A stretch of 64,000 nucleotides of DNA from Blasia pusilla (lineage: Eukaryota; Marchantiophyta; Marchantiopsida; Blasiales), in assembly GCA_050084515.1 (NCBI GenBank), contig CM114273.1:13330001-13394000 (forward strand), written 5' to 3'. The position numbers and the translations under genes were made by a program. Numbering within the stretch: position 1 is the stretch's first letter; each line of letters starts with the position of its first letter. The notes under the pieces are model-generated. The model did no database searches. It saw nothing but the letters and a program-made list of their open reading frames with translations, and was not told the DNA's origin. Of the stretch, positions 31,234 through 42,850 are shown piece by piece.

Positions 31234-32880
31234 GCGCACGACATATGAGGCGGCTCCCATTCACCTTCTTCACCAAATTGACCTCTATTATCCCCTTCTT
31301 CCTCTTGTTGCTCCTAAGTATAAGTCCTTGGAAAAATGCCTCGGTTGATTACAATGAAAACCTTCATCATCCACTTTGCCCTCGGAGTTTAGTGCTCTAA
31401 TTCTACATTCTCTAGCCTTTTATATACATCTTCTCACCACACTCTTCAACCTTCGTAATAGTTTTTGAAGCCCTCCAAGAAATTGACTAGGCTTCTCTTC
31501 TACGTGAATAACCCCTCCTCGCTAACTATTAAGTGATTCTAAGACCTTATAATTCATTGAGTAGAGAATCACTCGGATCACTTGCGAATCATTCGCTACT
31601 CCCCTTTCCTACGCTCTTCATTGATAAGATTCACGAGTTTTACTCGGGATCAGGGATTGCACAGTTGTGTGGACAGACCGACGTTCGTGGCGACTGCAAA
31701 GAAGTTGACAGGATAGGCAAGCGGTGATGGCACTTTCGCCGTATATGCGTATGAATGTGCTTGGCCTGCATTTAAGATTAGGACGCGCACGCGCTTCCCG
31801 CGGACCAGCAACCTTTGGCAGAGGGTCGTGTGAAACTCCAGCGCGCGTTGCACTTTTACTGCGATCGAGCGAGTCCAAGCTCCTCGTGTAGTCCATGCGT
31901 CGCGATGTTGACCGGATCCACAATCGTGTGCACAAGCATGAAAGCAGGCCAGACGTACCTTGTTTAACTTTCGGATCCAAATTCCAATCGCAAGTGCACG
32001 ACGAAGAAGATGGTGGATCCGGCTTCTCGGAACAACAGTGACACTTCCGTTTCATTTTCTTCAAATTAGACGCACGGCTCCCAGTGCGTTTGGATTGCTC
32101 AAGTCGTCCCTGTGCGGAAGAACGCAGCGGCTCCGATATGTGACCCGTTTCAAGCGCGCGTTGGAAATGTGTTATACACACATTTCGAACTCCGTCACAT
32201 GGAGGGAAGAAAGTCCGGGATAAGCCCGTGAAAATCAGCATCTGGTAAAGCCGATCGAATCTCCGACTCACATTCAAACCACGAATACTTGCGGAAGAGC
32301 TTCCCGATCATCTTATTGATCAAACCGCGAGGGCATGGAGACTAGTTCGAGCCGGAGCCTCCTTACAAGATCGAGTGTGCGACCCCATGCCTCAGTCGGG
32401 GGGTTGCACTGCGTTCTCGTAGAAATGAAGCCATAAATATGTGCGACAATCTATCTACATACTTGAACGGATTACAACGGACTACTCGCCACTGATCACC
32501 GTCGGTGCCATTGGGGAAATATTCCAAGTTCCTGAGATTGCAGACTGCAACGTCAAGTAACGTTCAGGATCAGACCGTTTACCATTGAAATTCCACGAGT
32601 TTGTCTCTTGTTTGATTACTTCCACTCATCTCATACAATCGCTTTTCGTACTAAGCGCAGGACTAGTGTCTATCAGGTCTCTACGCCAATTGAACAAACA
32701 AGTCATTTTGAATTCTCTCCAATTCCATGCAGCCGCATTCGAGCATAACAATCATCCTCTTTCTTGGTCTCACAAGTCGACACAACGCGATGTACTTACA
32801 CTGGAGAGAAGATTGGAATTGGAAATCATAACCTTCCGCAAGTAACGCGCTGAATTCGTCTACTACTTCGATTGAACACG
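31234..32880. other. Intergenic, no supported gene
   Basis: A 219-codon open frame on the minus strand (31,618-32,277) lacks an ATG at its start, has no recognised domain and looks like chance. There are no repeats of note. Confidence 0.4.
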
Positions 32881-32899
32881 GAAAGCTTTGGACTGATTC

Positions 32900-33240
32900 G
32901 ATCTGTGGTAAGCCTGACTACACCGATGCAGCAACGCCTCCAGGAGACGGCCGGTTCCTGCCGCTTGGAAACAGATTCTCATCGCGTGTGAAATTCCATC
33001 TAATTAGTTGACGCATGTTGTCCAGCGCGCAGAGGGGAAGCGGAAGTCGTTCCGTTTCCCCTCTGCGCAACTCCAAATAGACGCCTCATCGCGCGAGAAG
33101 AAACGCGGAAAGTGTACACGATGACTCCGCATGCACCGACGCAGCAACACACATCCGCGAGACGGATTCCTTCTCTTCGCATCCTTCCATTCGCGCGTGA
33201 AACTGCATCTAATGAGTTGATTCGTGTCCCGAGTAACAAT
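32900..33240 (+). repeat. Diverged two-copy tandem repeat, ~205-bp period
   Basis: The block with GATGCAGCAACGCC, GTGAAATTCCATCTAAT and TTAGTTGACGC (about 32,918-33,012) recurs as GACGCAGCAACACA, GTGAAACTGCATCTAAT and TGAGTTGATTC (about 33,127-33,222). The copies are clearly diverged. A hairpin lies between them. Confidence 0.6.
33027..33068. repeat. Hairpin, 18-bp arms
   Basis: GCGCAGAGGGGAAGCGGA at 33,027-33,044 pairs with TCCGTTTCCCCTCTGCGC at 33,051-33,068 with one mismatch that would be a G-U pair in plus-strand RNA. The loop is six bases. Confidence 0.85.
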
Positions 33241-33653
33241 AGAAACAGGTCGACTCAGACGCGAAACTTGCGAACGGTGTTCTCGCAAGGTTTCATGAGA
33301 CTTAATAAGAACTTTCATAGAAGCCCATCCGAGCTTCATCATGATACATGGAAGGGGCATAGACAATATCATAACATTTATACAATTATGGTTACTACTA
33401 AGTGGGCTTTAGTAGTAGCATGTCTCCTACCGCCTGGGCCGCCGCAAAAACACATTTGCATGGGCACGCTATGAATCTATGGAGACTCATTATCTATAAT
33501 CAAAGTTGTATGTGGACAAAATCTCTATGTGTGGACATGTTCGTGGACTTATGTCCGTCTTATGAAATGACTTGTTCGTATGGGTCTCGTTTCACCTTTT
33601 TCTTTTTTCTCATTCTCCTTACTTGCTTTCGTGTTTCATACTCTCCCATTTCT

Positions 33654-33799
33654 TCCTCCCTCCATGTCGTACGCCTACTCTCCTTGAACGTTAATCTTGT
33701 TATTGCGGAAGCGTGCGTTCAGTAGGTCCTCCCTCCATGTCGTACGCCTACTCTCCTTGAACGTTAATCTTGTTATTGCGGAAGCGTGCGTTCAGTAGG
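33654..33799 (+). repeat. Perfect 73-bp tandem duplication
   Basis: The two copies starting TCCTCCCTCCATGTCG and ending GCGTTCAGTAGG are identical by eye across 73 bases each, so the duplication is recent or conserved by assembly. No gene overlaps it. Confidence 0.92.
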
Positions 33800-34824
33800 T
33801 CACACTCTCAACGCTGATCTGCATCCAAACACGCACTCTGGTTAATCGGGTCTTGGATCAATCAACAGGCTAACTTTCCCAGTTCTCGTCTCGATCTCTC
33901 ATCAAACTCAACCTTCCTAGTTTCGCGGTTTACAATACGAGCAAGTATTGTAAGACTTGGGACAGACTTTCTGATCGGTTCAGGAACCTCAAACGACGTT
34001 TCGCCTCTGGCGATTCCAACTATCCGATGGACATCCAATAAGTCCCTAACCAATACTCGCACGAAGTGAATCTCGGGTTGGAATCCAAGTGTGGCGTACA
34101 AAGTCCACTTCCTTGGATCAGGTTTGGATTTTGAGTTCCAACGCTAAACTCCTGTTCCATCCCGTGCCTTTTGAGACGCCGTTTGGCGCTCAAAGTGGGG
34201 ATTCGTGTTCCAATACATCTTGGAGAGACTTCTCCCTTATTAGTACTTTTGGGGATCTCCGGCGTCCCCCTACCTTTAGGGAATTACACCCGGGCCTCTC
34301 CAATTGGCCCTCAACCCGATTGCTCTCACAGTCATTTTCGGCCAATATCTCAGTTTGTACTTATGCATTTTCTGAGATCTTTGGTGCGTTGGAAGCGTCT
34401 CAATATAAGCTTTCCAATGCGCCCTTACTTGTCCCAAACGCATATCGGAGCTAAACGTTATGGTCCAAAACACAGTCAAATTCCCCAAACGCTAGTCATG
34501 TTCCAAAACTGGTTCTCACCTCCTTGGCAACCAACCTTCCAAGACTCAACTCTTCTCAAGTCTTGGCTTGCGTTTGGTCTAGGTTTAATGGTCACGACCA
34601 CTAACGCACAAAACGCACAACTCTGTTCCGCGTTTCGTCTCTTAGACTTTTCCAAGAGACCTTTCCAAACGCCTCTCCAAAGCGCAAACATCGCAGTGTG
34701 AGTCCACTTGAGTTTTGATGTTCCGCTTGGCGCCTATTTGGTGTTGTTTGGTTTTGAAGGACGCGACACTCCACCTCCACTCCCTCTTCCCTCATTGCTC
34801 CTCTCATCCTTGCCTTGACTTCCA
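33800..34824. other. Intergenic, no supported gene
   Basis: Open frames of up to 176 codons (34,171-34,701) occur on the plus strand in two phases with no recognisable domain. I see no repeats. Confidence 0.4.
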
Positions 34825-36322
34825 TCATGGACTAAAAGTGTGAGTCCCACCTATTGGAACCCATGTCCGTCCTAAGGAAAAACTTGTCCGTTTTGTGCAA
34901 CCATGCCTACAATAAAGTATTGTAGTGGCTAAGGACAATCCATTTCTCGATTGGAGATGATGGGCGCAATTCGTAAGGAACGAATCAAACCTCTCTCCCA
35001 TAGCTCCATACATCTCAATGGCTAAGGGGGATAAATTGATGTTCGTTATGAAATCGACTGTAAAAGTGGGTCTTCTTTATCGCCGCCGTTGCCGCCGTCA
35101 CTGCTTGTAGCAATCTCCCTTGTGCCACCATTTGGGCCCGCACCGCCTCCCGCGTAGGATCTGTCTCCGCAACATCCACTACCACCACCTCAGACTCTCG
35201 CGTCATGTAGAGATCAGCACGGATAAGGGAATCCCGCATGGAGTAGTGCCTCTCTCTCTACACATGGAAGCCACTCTCCCCAGCAATAGAGAACATAATA
35301 TCCCGCACTGCATCGTGGATGGCTATCCTTTCACACCCAACTGGACACCGTGCTAAATGCACACCAAATGGATCCAAACTCCAGCGACACTCACAACGTG
35401 TCGAACCAACCGTCGATGGTTGCGTGAGGCCCAATCGGAACCTCATCACTGTAGTGTAGGTGAGTGGTGCGATGCAGAAAGCTAGGATGAGGGGGTGAGC
35501 CTCCACCCATGAGCCTGCCCCCTTACCGGAGCAAGAGCGAATACGGGCCGGAACCTCCATGGAGGATTTCCCATCCGACATAATAGCTCTAAACACTACC
35601 TCAAATTGGACTTCCATCAAAGAAGATTGGAACCCAGACTGTCCGAAGGTAACTAGAGAAGAGAAAGTGAGAAGAACTGCTCTAGCCTCAACAAGAAGAG
35701 AGTCTCTACAAGCTGTGAGTGAAGACTGAAGTGGGAAAAGACAATCCTTAACCTCGGAAACGTAGTGTAAAAGTAGCGATCTATCCCTAACCAAAAATCG
35801 TGAGCAAAGGAGGGATGCTACAATGACCCAACTCCCTAAAACAGCCAAAGATGCCACTAACTCAATCGCTATAAGACCTACTCCACCAAAGGCAACCGTC
35901 CAAGAAGCCTGTCTACGAGCTAACTACCCCGCGGAGCACTCTAAGGAGCTGAGTCCTAGTAAATCCCCAAACGCCTGCATGATCTTTCTATCAAAGGATC
36001 TATACAAGGGAGAAGTATGGCTAGACGCCCACACAGTTCTACAAAGATAATCAGGTCTACGAGCGAAAAATGATAACATGATGCCATAAGCTACATGAGG
36101 ATCACCAATCCTCGTGAGATCATCGATGTGGAGAAGATCTTCGGTAAGAGCCGTCGCCACAAAACTCGATACAAAGTCTTGGCTCCCGAATGGGACTCCC
36201 AAGACGCGAAGCCCTCCAACATGTGTCAAGAATACGATGAGTAAATGAATATCAACCGGCAGGCCTGATGGAGACCAAGCCTTGCACTTTCCCACCTTCA
36301 CCGCGAGGCCAACACGTGCCAA
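34825..36322 (-). pseudogene. LINE fragment, end of reverse transcriptase and C-terminal domains (copy 2)
   Basis: The minus-strand frame holds a post-catalytic reverse transcriptase region (GLAVKVGKCKAWSPSGLP), the thumb-like QASWTVAFGGVGLIAIE, then FRLGLTQPSTVG, the zinc knuckle CECRWSLDPFGVHLARC, and RADLYMTRESEVVVVDVAETD with KKTHFY downstream. It ends EMYGAMGERFDSFLTNC. Stops at about 35,924 and 35,258 interrupt one frame, and a frameshift lies near 35,014. The RADL/VVVDV/KK..Y series fits a restriction-like endonuclease, as in R2/NeSL-type elements; this is not proven. The catalytic reverse transcriptase motifs are not present in the window. Confidence 0.75.
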
Positions 36323-36684
36323 CTATACTGAAAAGTACTGAAATGCACAAACTACCAGATCTCGAGGACCAACAATGTGAGAAAGTGGATAGGACGTGTG
36401 TTTATTTACGAAGAGTGACCCTAAATTCATTTTAAATAGTATTTGAAAGATTTCAAAATTAATATGAGGTAACAATTTTGAGAATTACTTTTTTAATACT
36501 AAAAACAAGGTATTGTTTATTTTAGTATTCAAAGGAGGGCACCACAATCCCAACACGCAAAGAAAAAACAAATGAAAAAGAAAAAACCCTAAACGACAAC
36601 TTAAGTCAATGTACTTGAAACACGTCGAACGTGAACTCAAGTGGTTTATTGAAAATGGACTGAACGAAACGAGTGGCCGACAAA
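36323..36684. other. Intergenic, AT-rich
   Basis: No gene or repeat is recognised. Confidence 0.5.
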
Positions 36685-36810
36685 CTCTTCGGGTACATAC
36701 TAAGGCCAATTTTAAGAAGAATTCTAAAAGAATTGGCCTAAGTATGTACCCGAAGAGATACATAGATAGTGTAGCATATGTATGTCTATGGCATACATAT
36801 GGTGCACTAT
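36685..36810. repeat. Two adjacent stem-loops
   Basis: Stem 1: 36,685-36,711 pairs with 36,731-36,757 (27 bp, one mismatch; CTCTTCGGGTACATACT at the outer end) across a 19-base loop. Stem 2: 36,766-36,784 pairs with 36,792-36,810 (19 bp, two mismatches) across a 7-base loop. Together they resemble a MITE or a small-RNA precursor. No coding is seen. Confidence 0.8.
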
Positions 36811-37275
36811 GTATGCCACATAGATGCCTTGCCGATAATGATAACGGGGAGAGGGAAGGGCTACAATTTACATAGTCAAAAGTTCAATCTCATGAATCAA
36901 GTCATATGCTAGTCACACTTCAACTAACATAACAAAAAATTTGTTCAAAATTTCTTTCTTTCCAAGTTACTGGGAAGACTCATGTCCCAATATCTCTTCA
37001 CAAATGGACCTGCTAAGAACCAAAGATTCCTCTTGAAAGCCCAATAACTTCTCATTCACATGTTACCTCTAATGCTTTGAATTGGCGACTAAAGGTGAAC
37101 ATCTTGGGATTTGGAACACGGAGCAAATAGATGAAGAAATCTTTATGTTCAATCTAAGCTCAACTTTGAATATTTTCGTGGTAAAGTAGTTGACTCAAAT
37201 CCCCCTCTTGGGGCTTGGGCACTGAGTGAATTGCGCGAAGAATTCGATTCGAGCCTCCGTCTGCAGCAGCTCACA

Positions 37276-37849
37276 ATGAGTAAGACGTACCTCAATCGCT
37301 TGATCTCAGCTGTGCGTGCCGTTCTCTTGAAAGTGGTTGGGGGAGGTTCGTCCTTCGCTGTCATTTTTGTTCGCCGTGTCCTCACAAGACCACGAAACAT
37401 GACAGGGGAACGCGCGTTGCCCAAACGCAGTAACGCCACCTCTCCCCTTCCAGCCGCTACCATAGAATTCCGCGAGTCCCAGAGAATTGTTCGCGAAAAT
37501 GCGCCATCACCATCGCTTGTTCCGACCGCGAGATTTGGCTGCACAGACCCCGGTGATTGAAGTTGGCAAATTCCCTCTCGCAGAGTTCCAGGGCGAGGGC
37601 GGTGGCGATGACGATGGCGATGGCGGACAGCAAGCCATGGACAGTGTCGAATCGCTAGGCCGATTGCAGCGCCGCTCCTTAAGCAATCCTGGAAGCCAAT
37701 TCCTTCGATCTCCGCGGGTGGAGAAGCGAGCTCCACATTCTCCCCTACCACCACTACCGAAAGCTTCCTCGGAAGCTTTCATCTCCGAGCGATGGTGCGG
37801 TCTATATGTGTTGCTCTACCTGGACGCGACCCTGAACCAGCCACAGTGA
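37276..37849 (+). pseudogene. Broken paralogue of the 342-aa gene
   Basis: ATG at 37,276 opens MSKTYLNRLIS (compare MSHLNRLFS at 17,347). IEFRESQRIVREN follows (compare VEIREYEREN). The frame closes at 37,558. A frameshifted continuation to 37,849 shows TPVIEVGKFPLAEFQGE (compare PVLVEARQPLAFQSD) and PLPKASSEAFISER (compare PLLKASTEDFILEQ). The central MHYMQPILCQ repeats are missing. The order of shared blocks is the same along the whole length, so this is a diverged, disabled copy. It too is followed by units of the TCCGCGCGAG array. Confidence 0.6.
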
Positions 37850-38445
37850 GAGAGCATCGGTCCGCTGGAAGTGTGGGTGCAGGCGAACCGAGATTCCCGA
37901 GTGCTGTACAAGATCTGTTGCAATGGCGCCATGGAGTGCATTTTCTTCCCTGTGGCCTTCCGGTGTCCGCGCGAGGCTGTGGGATCTGTTGTGTCCGGCC
38001 ATGGCATGACAGCAATTGGGATCCGATTCGTAAGAGTGGGACGCTCAGCATGGTTTGGTGGGGAGCGGAGGTGTGATCAGGCAGACTTTTCCGAACCTGA
38101 GGTCAGCTCGAAGTGTCCCACAGAATGCGTCTTCGTGCGAACTCCAACAACCGAGATTCCGGAAACCTGTCGTCAGTTCGAAATTACGCTATGGAGTGCA
38201 GTTTTCCTGTCTGAATCAATTCGAATTGTGCGAAAGAGTGCATTCGTCTTCCTGTGGCCTTCCGATGTCCACGGCATGACGGCAAGGGGCCTTGAGTGAC
38301 AAGTTTGGAAAGTTGAGCATGTCCTGTGCGAGTGCATCACGTAGGCCTAGTGAGATGCCGCAGCCCTGTCTGCAGGAATTCGAATTGTGCGAAAATGTGC
38401 GTCCTGTGGCCTTCAAGTGTCCGCGCGAGGTAGCGTGACGCTACT
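37850..38445 (+). repeat. Second, shorter TCCGCGCGAG array
   Basis: The core occurs at 37,965 (TCCGCGCGAGGCTGTGGG), in mutated form at about 38,267, and at 38,420 (TCCGCGCGAGGTAGCGTG). Each is preceded by CCTGTGGCCTTC, and by the ATTGTGCG...AGTGCA block also seen in the first array. CATGGCATGAC after the first core matches CATGGCGTGAC of array 1. It lies downstream of the paralogue just as array 1 lies downstream of the 342-aa gene. Confidence 0.7.
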
Positions 38446-39872
38446 TCTGTGAAGGATGGTACGCAGTTTCGGTCCACGTTTAAGGTTTAGGGTTCAGTCT
38501 CAAAACCTAAAGAGTCTGCCCTTGTGTCGCTAGAGAACGTATGCGGTCGGGAAGACGTGCGTGGGGAATATTTCGTGGCGGCTTTGTTGTTTATCGGGTC
38601 CATATTTTTGCTGGATAAGAAGCGACTACGGTAGAGAAGACGTTAGATCGCAATTTTCTGTCGAAGCCAATATGCGTCATTGCTTCTTTTGTTCCCAGCC
38701 TCGCACTATGTACTGCTCGAAATGGTTACCGCGGGCGGGCGTATGGATTATGAGTCGATTTGCAGTAGAAGCGCGAACTGAACTGTCGGCCTACCCTTTT
38801 TGGAGGATTGGACTTTGCCGACCTCCAAGGTGAGAGATTGGTGTGGCCTTGTGCGCGGCCCTGTAGAAGGCACGAGCGAATTGCAAGGTCGAATTTCTGT
38901 GGCATCCAAATGGTAAGATTCGTGCGGACCTCTAGACAGCATGACTATGTCCTAATAGGGAAGTAGTTTTCGATTAGAGGTCTTTGACGTCCAAAGTAAG
39001 ATTGTCTGCGCATGTCCCCCCTTCCCTACTCTACTCTACCCTCCCCACCAAGAGACATTCGGCTAGTGAGTTTCTAGGTGGCAATGGCAAGTCACCTAGG
39101 ACGTCGGGACAATGGGATCCGGCTTCGAAGGGCAGGATACACGCGGACGGAAAGCAGCTTCAGAAACTTTGTAGGCAAAACTTTCTGCTTTACACCTCTA
39201 CTCGAAGCTCACTACTGCAAGTGACATACTGGCAATGATGCTGAACTCATTCAAGAGCCGACTGATCCCAGTTCTCTACCACGTAGTTAAACAACGTGTA
39301 GGGAATGTTCCAACAAGCATTAGCACTCTGGGAAGATGGGACGCATTTTCAAGGACGTTGGAGCTTGTCCCAGTCATGCGCGGACACTCCAGAAACAAGA
39401 AACTACCAGACTCCTCGACTCATAACCGAGAAGGGGAGAAGGCCTTTGATTATTGCTGTGAAGAGGAAGGGGATAGTTGCGCACTTCCCCTGAAACATAG
39501 ACAGCTGTGCAGCTGAATACAACGAGACTTTCAGAAAATAATGATTCGCAGTTGTGGCCCCCGTCAGATAGCTTCACTCGTACTATACACCATATGAATA
39601 AGCAACTGTTTCTTCGAAGTAAATGTTTGGCATATGCGCAATTCGACAGGCCAAAACAGTGCTTCAACCTCCTATCGTTACCGGGTGCACCTCACGTGGA
39701 AGTCCTGGCGCAAGGAACATACACCGAATCTAGAAGGTAGAGCCATTCCATCCCATGTCGGTTCTCTGCACAATCCGACATCCAAGAGACACGGAACAAA
39801 ATAATTGAGCCATGAAACTCCTCTGGTGACATCAAGAGACATCCGAAAAGCATTCCAAACTAGGACTCGAAC
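38446..39872. other. Intergenic, no supported gene
   Basis: Only short open frames of up to about 97 codons in conflicting phases are present. No domain or repeat is recognised. Confidence 0.4.
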
Positions 39873-40077
39873 CTAAGTGAGGACGACTCTGACTTCCAAC
39901 TTCTTGTATTCAGTGCAAAAGAATGAACATTTTGAACAAGCATCATTCCGTCCGAAGAACTCGGGTGCCATTATTACTTCAGCAATCCACTTTATTGAAT
40001 CATTGGGCTCATTTGGAAGAATTACGCTCTGAGCATGTTCCAAAAAAGTTCTATCGGGAACCTGTGGAAATGGGCAA
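39873..40077 (-). other. Possible exon downstream of the MIF-like gene
   Basis: On the minus strand, CCCATTTCCACAG is a good splice acceptor followed by an open frame beginning VPDRTFLEHAQSVILPNEP and ending at TAG 39,873. I do not recognise it. It could be a 3' exon of the MIF-like transcript or part of another gene, since GTAAGT-type donors lie upstream at about 40,630 and 40,866. Confidence 0.25.
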
Positions 40078-40944
40078 AAAATAAACAAGGGCCTCACCTT
40101 CCAGTCGCTACTAGTTACACCATATGAGGCGACTGGTTACATCGTATGAGAACTACTAAATTAATATATGCGTAGGTACAGAAAGGATTGTACAAAGCTT
40201 TAGGAGCGGAGGAAGGTAAAACTATTGTTTGCCCTCTTCCATAACCGTAGGAGTGGAGCAAAACAATGAAAAGAAGCTATCAATCAAACACAGAAACATG
40301 AAGTAAGAAGTTACAAACGCATTCAGGAATCAGCAATATCTGGATGATGTCTCTTTCAGCTTGGAGTTGAACAATAAAAATGTTGAGAATCCCTTTCGTG
40401 GCTCGGGTGGCTGCCATGATAAGCAGTCATATGGGCAAAATGGATGGAGAAACATGTGAATGGGACAAACACAACTGCCCAAGCAGTGATATGTACATAT
40501 TCTTGGTTGGTCAGCTAATTCAGTCAGCAGGAGAAGGTCAATCATGAACGGGGTCGGAAAAAGAAGCAACACAACGACGAGCGTCATTAGTTATCCGTGC
40601 GCTGTGTTCATTCAACAGCTATTTGCACTTACCTTAAGCACAACTGATGGAGAAGCTGGACACACAATTGGTGAGCTTCAGTAAGCAAAAGTCCTCCTAT
40701 CTACTGGTGGAGGGCATGCAAACAGAAGCTGCTTTGAGATTCAGATGAATGCGCCTGCTCAAGTGGATGCCACAAAGAATTCACCGCAACAACCACAATT
40801 TAGATGGTAGTAGCTGGGTATTGAAGGTTTTGCTGCCCTACAGCGAGCTCATATAGTGATACTTACCCGAAAGTAAACTTCCATCCAGAACTCCAAGAGA
40901 TTTGTTATTAGACCATGGACGATTGTACTCACCAACAAGGAAGT
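40078..40944. other. Downstream flank of the MIF-like gene
   Basis: Two strong donor-like GTAAGT sites on the minus strand (about 40,630 and 40,866) hint at transcribed DNA. No coding domain can be assigned. Confidence 0.35.
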
Positions 40945-42441
40945 TCACTCCAAGAGAACGCATCCAAACTGATAAAGAGGACGGGCAATCACCTTCATGT
41001 CGCTGAACTTGATGTAAAACCTCCCTGGATCCACATTCGCTTTTCTCTCAAAAATCTCAGATATGGCAGCACTAAGTTTGCTGTTGTTCTCTGGTGTCAG
41101 ACCACCGATTGACACAACCTCAGCAAATGCTGCAGGTTCCTCAGTACCGCCAAATGACATCGGCACTCCCCCTTTAATGACTATCATCACATACTGCATG
41201 GCAACCCTGTGTCGTCAGCCTCTTGACAAAAACTTTGCATAAGGAGGTGGAAACCTCTCACGATTTAAAGAGCCGAGTACAGCTTACAATCCTTCAGTTA
41301 GACGGAGTGAATCAATAGCTTTCACACGAGAATTTGTAGTAGTCGATTGCAAAGGCCGCTATGTAAGGGATACTAATTATTAATGCGCAGTTCAACATTC
41401 ACGAGTAGAATCTCCTGTCTTCGTATATTTCAATCACAAAATGATGCGTATTACCCTTTCCCGTCTGACTCGAAAACACCTGCATAGATCCATTTTCTCA
41501 TTAAATCATGAATGGGGGGAGGGAAGCGTTGCAACCAACCGAACTAACACAAAAAAAAGTATCACCTTCCGGAGAAGGCAGCGGCAGACTGATGTCGCCT
41601 TGCAAGTGATGCGACATGCTAACAGAAACTTCTTCTTGTTTCTAGTATTTCTCCTGCAAGTGACTTTCCTGCGTAAGCTCGCAAGGTACTGAGCTTCACC
41701 GTGAAACAAAAGAGGCACCTAACAAGAGTAGGGCTATCTCTCCACACGAGAGGATACAGCTCCGCAAATGAAAGGACAAAGAAGGCATTGACTCGAGGTT
41801 GCCGAGGATGCGACGTCAAAGTAGAACCAGTAGAACGCTTCCCTTACCTCCGTGAATTTACAACTCTTACTGACACTGTAGTGCATTATGGACAGCGGAT
41901 GGTCGTGCACGTGGACTGTCTTCGTAAACGTCCCAGACAGCCACCAGTACAAGTGACTTGAGCTAGAAAGATGAATCCTGGACAGAACTTCTCCAAAGAT
42001 GAAAGAGTAGGCAGAGACATATACAGACTGCCTACACCTTCCCATGAGCGCAGAAGCTCCAACATCTTCGCGTTCTCTTTTGAGTTATAAACTATCCCAA
42101 AAGTAAATCATCTCCGTGGCCTCAGCAAACAGCGAGGAAAGTCTCATTGGAGATCAATTCGATGTTGGAAGATGAAGGCAACCACATACTGCCGATTCTA
42201 ACAACAAAGATCAGGGAGTTTAATTTTCCTTCCTACAAATTTTAAGCTCGACTACGAGACATTTCGTTCTCTACAAGCGTTCGACGACGCAGAAAATCAA
42301 TCGAATCGAAAAACAGAGATAAAGACGCACCGATTCTGGCTTGCCGAGGATACGCGACACGGCTTTGCTAGCGTCCTTGAGAATGTCAGACGTCACAACG
42401 CCATCCAAGGGCAGATTCGTCTGCACATTGAGGACCGGCAT
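40945..42441 (-). CDS. MIF/D-dopachrome tautomerase-like protein
   Basis: Exon 1 is 42,331-42,441 (MPVLNVQTNLPLDGVV...GKPES, 37 codons) and exon 2 begins at 41,193 with YVMIVIKGGVPMSFGG. The junction is GT-AG in phase 0. The N-terminal Pro after Met is the catalytic base of MIF tautomerases, and GTEEPAAFAEVVSIGGL and DPGRFYIKFSDMK are family blocks found in plant MDL proteins. Read to the stop at 40,945 the protein has 120 codons, close to the family's ~115. However the usual end (FGWNG-like) is replaced by VIARPLYQFGCVLLE. Alternatively exon 2 is spliced after AAG at 40,993 (GTGATT donor) to an exon I could not identify. Plant members are small cytosolic or peroxisomal trimers related to the animal cytokine. 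Confidence 0.85.
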
Positions 42442-42499
42442 GGCGCCCCTGAGCACCTCCTCACGTTTCTTTCCTCACCGCGCTCCAAGTCACACACTC

Positions 42500-42850
42500 A
42501 GAACGCTCCCGCAACACGCTCGTCTTCCTCAACCGCAATCCCCCGCGTGTTCCACAAATGCTCGGACCAATTCTGCACTTCAACTTCACTCCGTCCCCTC
42601 CTGGCGCTCCTCTACTCTGCTCTGATCTGCTCGCCTTCGTCCAGCTGCAAATCTCCCGCGCGCCCCGCAACAATCACACAAATGCTCAAACCAATTCCTC
42701 AGTTAAGCCACAATCCTCCTCCTTCCCTCTTCCTTCCCCGCGCTGCTCTGCTCCGCTCCGCCGCTCTTCGTCAACCGCAAATCTCCCGCGTACTCCACGA
42801 ATCACACAAATGCTCAAACAAATTCCGCGCTTCAGTCACACTTCCTTCCC
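42500..42850 (+). repeat. Triplicated ~120-bp repeat upstream of the MIF-like gene
   Basis: Three related blocks centre on AACCGCAATCTCCCGCG, AGCTGCAAATCTCCCGCG and AACCGCAAATCTCCCGCG. Each is followed by ACAAATGCTC and a CAATTC or AAATTC box (about 42,530, 42,645 and 42,775). They lie 60-400 bp upstream of the start codon in CT-rich DNA, in the likely promoter/5' UTR on the minus strand. Confidence 0.7.

Noticed and set aside
31618-32277. 219-codon minus-strand open frame
   Set aside because: It has no ATG at its start, no recognisable domain and no splice or promoter support; overlapping frames are equally open.
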